Source of the DNA: Clostridia bacterium
GTDB lineage: Bacteria; Bacillota; Clostridia; Christensenellales; Borkfalkiaceae
Direction: 5' to 3'
DNA length: 7,167 bases
NCBI GenBank assembly: GCA_017646555.1
Contig: JAGCMG010000085.1
Span: 1-7,167, forward strand
Positions within the stretch are counted from its first letter, which is position 1, and the number at the start of each line of letters is the position of its first letter. The position numbers and the translations under genes are program-made. This document shows positions 5,608 through 7,167 of the stretch, piece by piece. The notes beneath the pieces are model-generated. The model ran no database searches and was not told the origin of the DNA. It worked only from the letters and a program-made list of their open reading frames with translations.

Positions 5608-7167
5608 TTATTCTAAACCACGCGCTTTTCTTTTTAATCTTGTTTCTGTATCAAGCGTTCTCTTTCTTAAACGAATATTTTTAGGTGTAATTTCTAAAAG
5701 TTCGTCGTCGTTGATATATTCCATAGCCTCTTCCAAACTTAAAATGCGTGGCGTTTCAAGTCTTAACGCGTCGTCTGAGCCTGATGCACGGGTATTAGTT
5801 TGGTGTTTTTTCTTACATACGTTTACGGAAATATCGCCTTCCGTTGGGGATGCGCCGACTATCATACCTTCATATACGGCTGTGCCTGGGACGATAAATA
5901 AGTTACCCCTACCTTGCGCGTTGAACATACCGTAAGTTACAGCCTCACCCGTTTCAAACGCTACTAAACTACCGCCTATTCTCTTTATGATATCGCCCTT
6001 AAACGGTTGATATTCTTTAAATACCGAGTTCATTACACCTTCACCACGGGTTTCGGTTAAAAATTGTGATTTATAGCCGAAAAGTCCACGCGACGGAATA
6101 GCAAATTCAAGACGAATACGCGAGCCGATATTTTCCATTTTAATAAGTTCGCCCTTTCTTTCGCCCATAGCCGAAAATACTGCGCCCGTTCTTTCATCAG
6201 GAACGTCAACGGTTAAAAGTTCGATTGGTTCGTTCTTTACGCCGTCGATTTCTTTATACATAACCTTTGGCGCACCGACTTGAAATTCATAACCTTCACG
6301 ACGCATATTTTCAATTAAGATTGAAAGGTGCATTTCGCCACGCCCACAAACACGGTAACTATCGGATGAATCAGTTTCTTCTACTCTTAAAGAAACATCT
6401 TTTAAGAGTTCTTTAAATAATCTATCGCGAAGATGACGCGTAGTTACGTATTTACCTTCTTTCCCTGCAAACGGACTATCATTAACTGAAAAAGTCATTT
6501 CAACGGTAGGTTCACTTATCTTTACGAAAGGAACAGGCTCAACACAAGACGGAGCGCACACGGTATCGCCGATTGAAATTTTTTCTAAGCCCGAAAAACA
6601 CACGATATCGCCTGCCAGTGCCGTTTCAACGGGGGCTTTACCTAACCCTTCAATTTGATATAAACTTACAAGTTTACCACTTGCGTTATGACCTTCTATA
6701 TTATAGTTGCAAGTTGCGACAGTTTGATTTACTTTTGCAACACCCCTTTCAATTCTACCGATACCTATTCTACCTACATAGTCGTTATAGTCGATTGACG
6801 AACATAAGATTTGTAAAGGTCCGTCCGTATCTACTTCTTGTGGATTAAAATGATTGATTATAGCATCGAAAAGTGGTTGTAAATCAGTTCCTTCCTTACT
6901 ATAATCAAGCGTTGCAGTACCGTTTCTGCCTGAACAGAATACTATCGGGCTTTCAAGTTGCTCGTCGCTTGCGTTTAAGTCGAGTAAAAGTTCTAAAATT
7001 TCGTCTTGAACTTCGTCAAGCCTTGCGTCAGGTCTATCAATTTTATTTACTACGATTATGAGTTTATGACCGAGTTCAAGCGCCTTTTCCATTACGAAAC
7101 GCGTTTGTGGCATAGGCCCTTCACAAGCGTCAACTAATACTAATACGCCGTTCACCATTTTAAGAAC
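5608..7167 (-). CDS. typA: Translational GTPase TypA/BipA, 5'-truncated by window edge
   Basis: Ribosome-binding GTPase of the EF-G/LepA superfamily, linked to ribosome assembly and stress or cold adaptation. The frame runs off the right edge; 519 residues are visible out of the usual 605-615, so the first 90 or so, with the P-loop and switch regions, lie outside. Visible in order: the end of the GTPase domain with DACEGPMPQTRFV and the G4 motif NKID (about 41-44); the beta-barrel domain II from GPLQIL (about 115); domain III around GRGEMHLSILIENMRREGYEFQVG; the domain V region with DERTGAVFSAMGERKG; and the BipA-specific C-terminal domain with YGMFNAQGRGNLFI, the KKKHQTNTRASGSDDALRL loop and the basic end RLRKRTLDTETRLKRKARGLE. 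The ATG at 7158 is internal, because the frame continues upstream with the family-typical VLK. The G5 position reads SGRNG, where many homologues have SAxNG. It ends at an intrinsic terminator. Confidence 0.96.
   Translation of the reverse strand, partial: VLKMVNGVLVLVDACEGPMPQTRFVMEKALELGHKLIIVVNKIDRPDARLDEVQDEILELLLDLNASDEQLESPIVFCSGRNGTATLDYSKEGTDLQPLFDAIINHFNPQEVDTDGPLQILCSSIDYNDYVGRIGIGRIERGVAKVNQTVATCNYNIEGHNASGKLVSLYQIEGLGKAPVETALAGDIVCFSGLEKISIGDTVCAPSCVEPVPFVKISEPTVEMTFSVNDSPFAGKEGKYVTTRHLRDRLFKELLKDVSLRVEETDSSDSYRVCGRGEMHLSILIENMRREGYEFQVGAPKVMYKEIDGVKNEPIELLTVDVPDERTGAVFSAMGERKGELIKMENIGSRIRLEFAIPSRGLFGYKSQFLTETRGEGVMNSVFKEYQPFKGDIIKRIGGSLVAFETGEAVTYGMFNAQGRGNLFIVPGTAVYEGMIVGASPTEGDISVNVCKKKHQTNTRASGSDDALRLETPRILSLEEAMEYINDDELLEITPKNIRLRKRTLDTETRLKRKARGLE

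Noticed and set aside
5555..5935. Plus-strand open frame of 126 residues starting at 5555
   Set aside because: It is mostly antisense to the conserved 3' end of typA and crosses the terminator hairpin; no ribosome binding site or domain supports it.

Overview
The window looks like chromosomal DNA from a low-GC, probably anaerobic Firmicute (Bacillota, Clostridia-like). This rests on the moderately AT-rich genes, strong AGGAG/GGAGG ribosome binding sites, and above all a Re-type citrate synthase placed with aconitase, an arrangement characteristic of anaerobes that make glutamate through the oxidative half of the citric acid cycle. The exact lineage cannot be read from the sequence. All five genes are on the minus strand, so transcription runs from right to left, and both outer genes are cut by the window edges.

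Region by region, from upstream (right) to downstream (left): (1) 7167-5608 is the ribosome-associated GTPase TypA/BipA, missing its N-terminus beyond the right edge and closed by a good intrinsic terminator at 5579-5604. (2) 5567-4059 is a cytoplasmic (alpha/alpha)6-barrel glycoside hydrolase of the MGH1-like/GH63-like kind. It is much more AT-rich than its neighbours, has a TTG start with no evident ribosome binding site, and ends at a second intrinsic terminator (4028-4056). (3) 4027-3903 is an AT-rich control region with a near-consensus sigma-A promoter (TTGACA, 17 bp, TATACT) whose -10 box lies inside a 26-bp near-perfect palindrome with core CTTGTATACAAG. (4) 3902-2529, 2510-1866 and 1863-1 form a tight operon: Re-citrate synthase, a GntR/FCD regulator and aconitase (C-terminus beyond the left edge).

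The three operon genes make a coherent unit. Citrate synthase condenses acetyl-CoA and oxaloacetate to citrate, aconitase converts citrate to isocitrate, and an isocitrate dehydrogenase (possibly the next gene outside the window) would give 2-oxoglutarate for glutamate. The GntR regulator between them is the obvious candidate to bind the palindrome over the promoter, repressing its own operon until a ligand, plausibly an organic acid of the pathway, binds its metal-containing FCD domain. This control circuit, with all parts visible, is the most interesting thing here. I found no CRISPR array, mobile element, tRNA or rRNA, and nothing that looks like an entirely new system.
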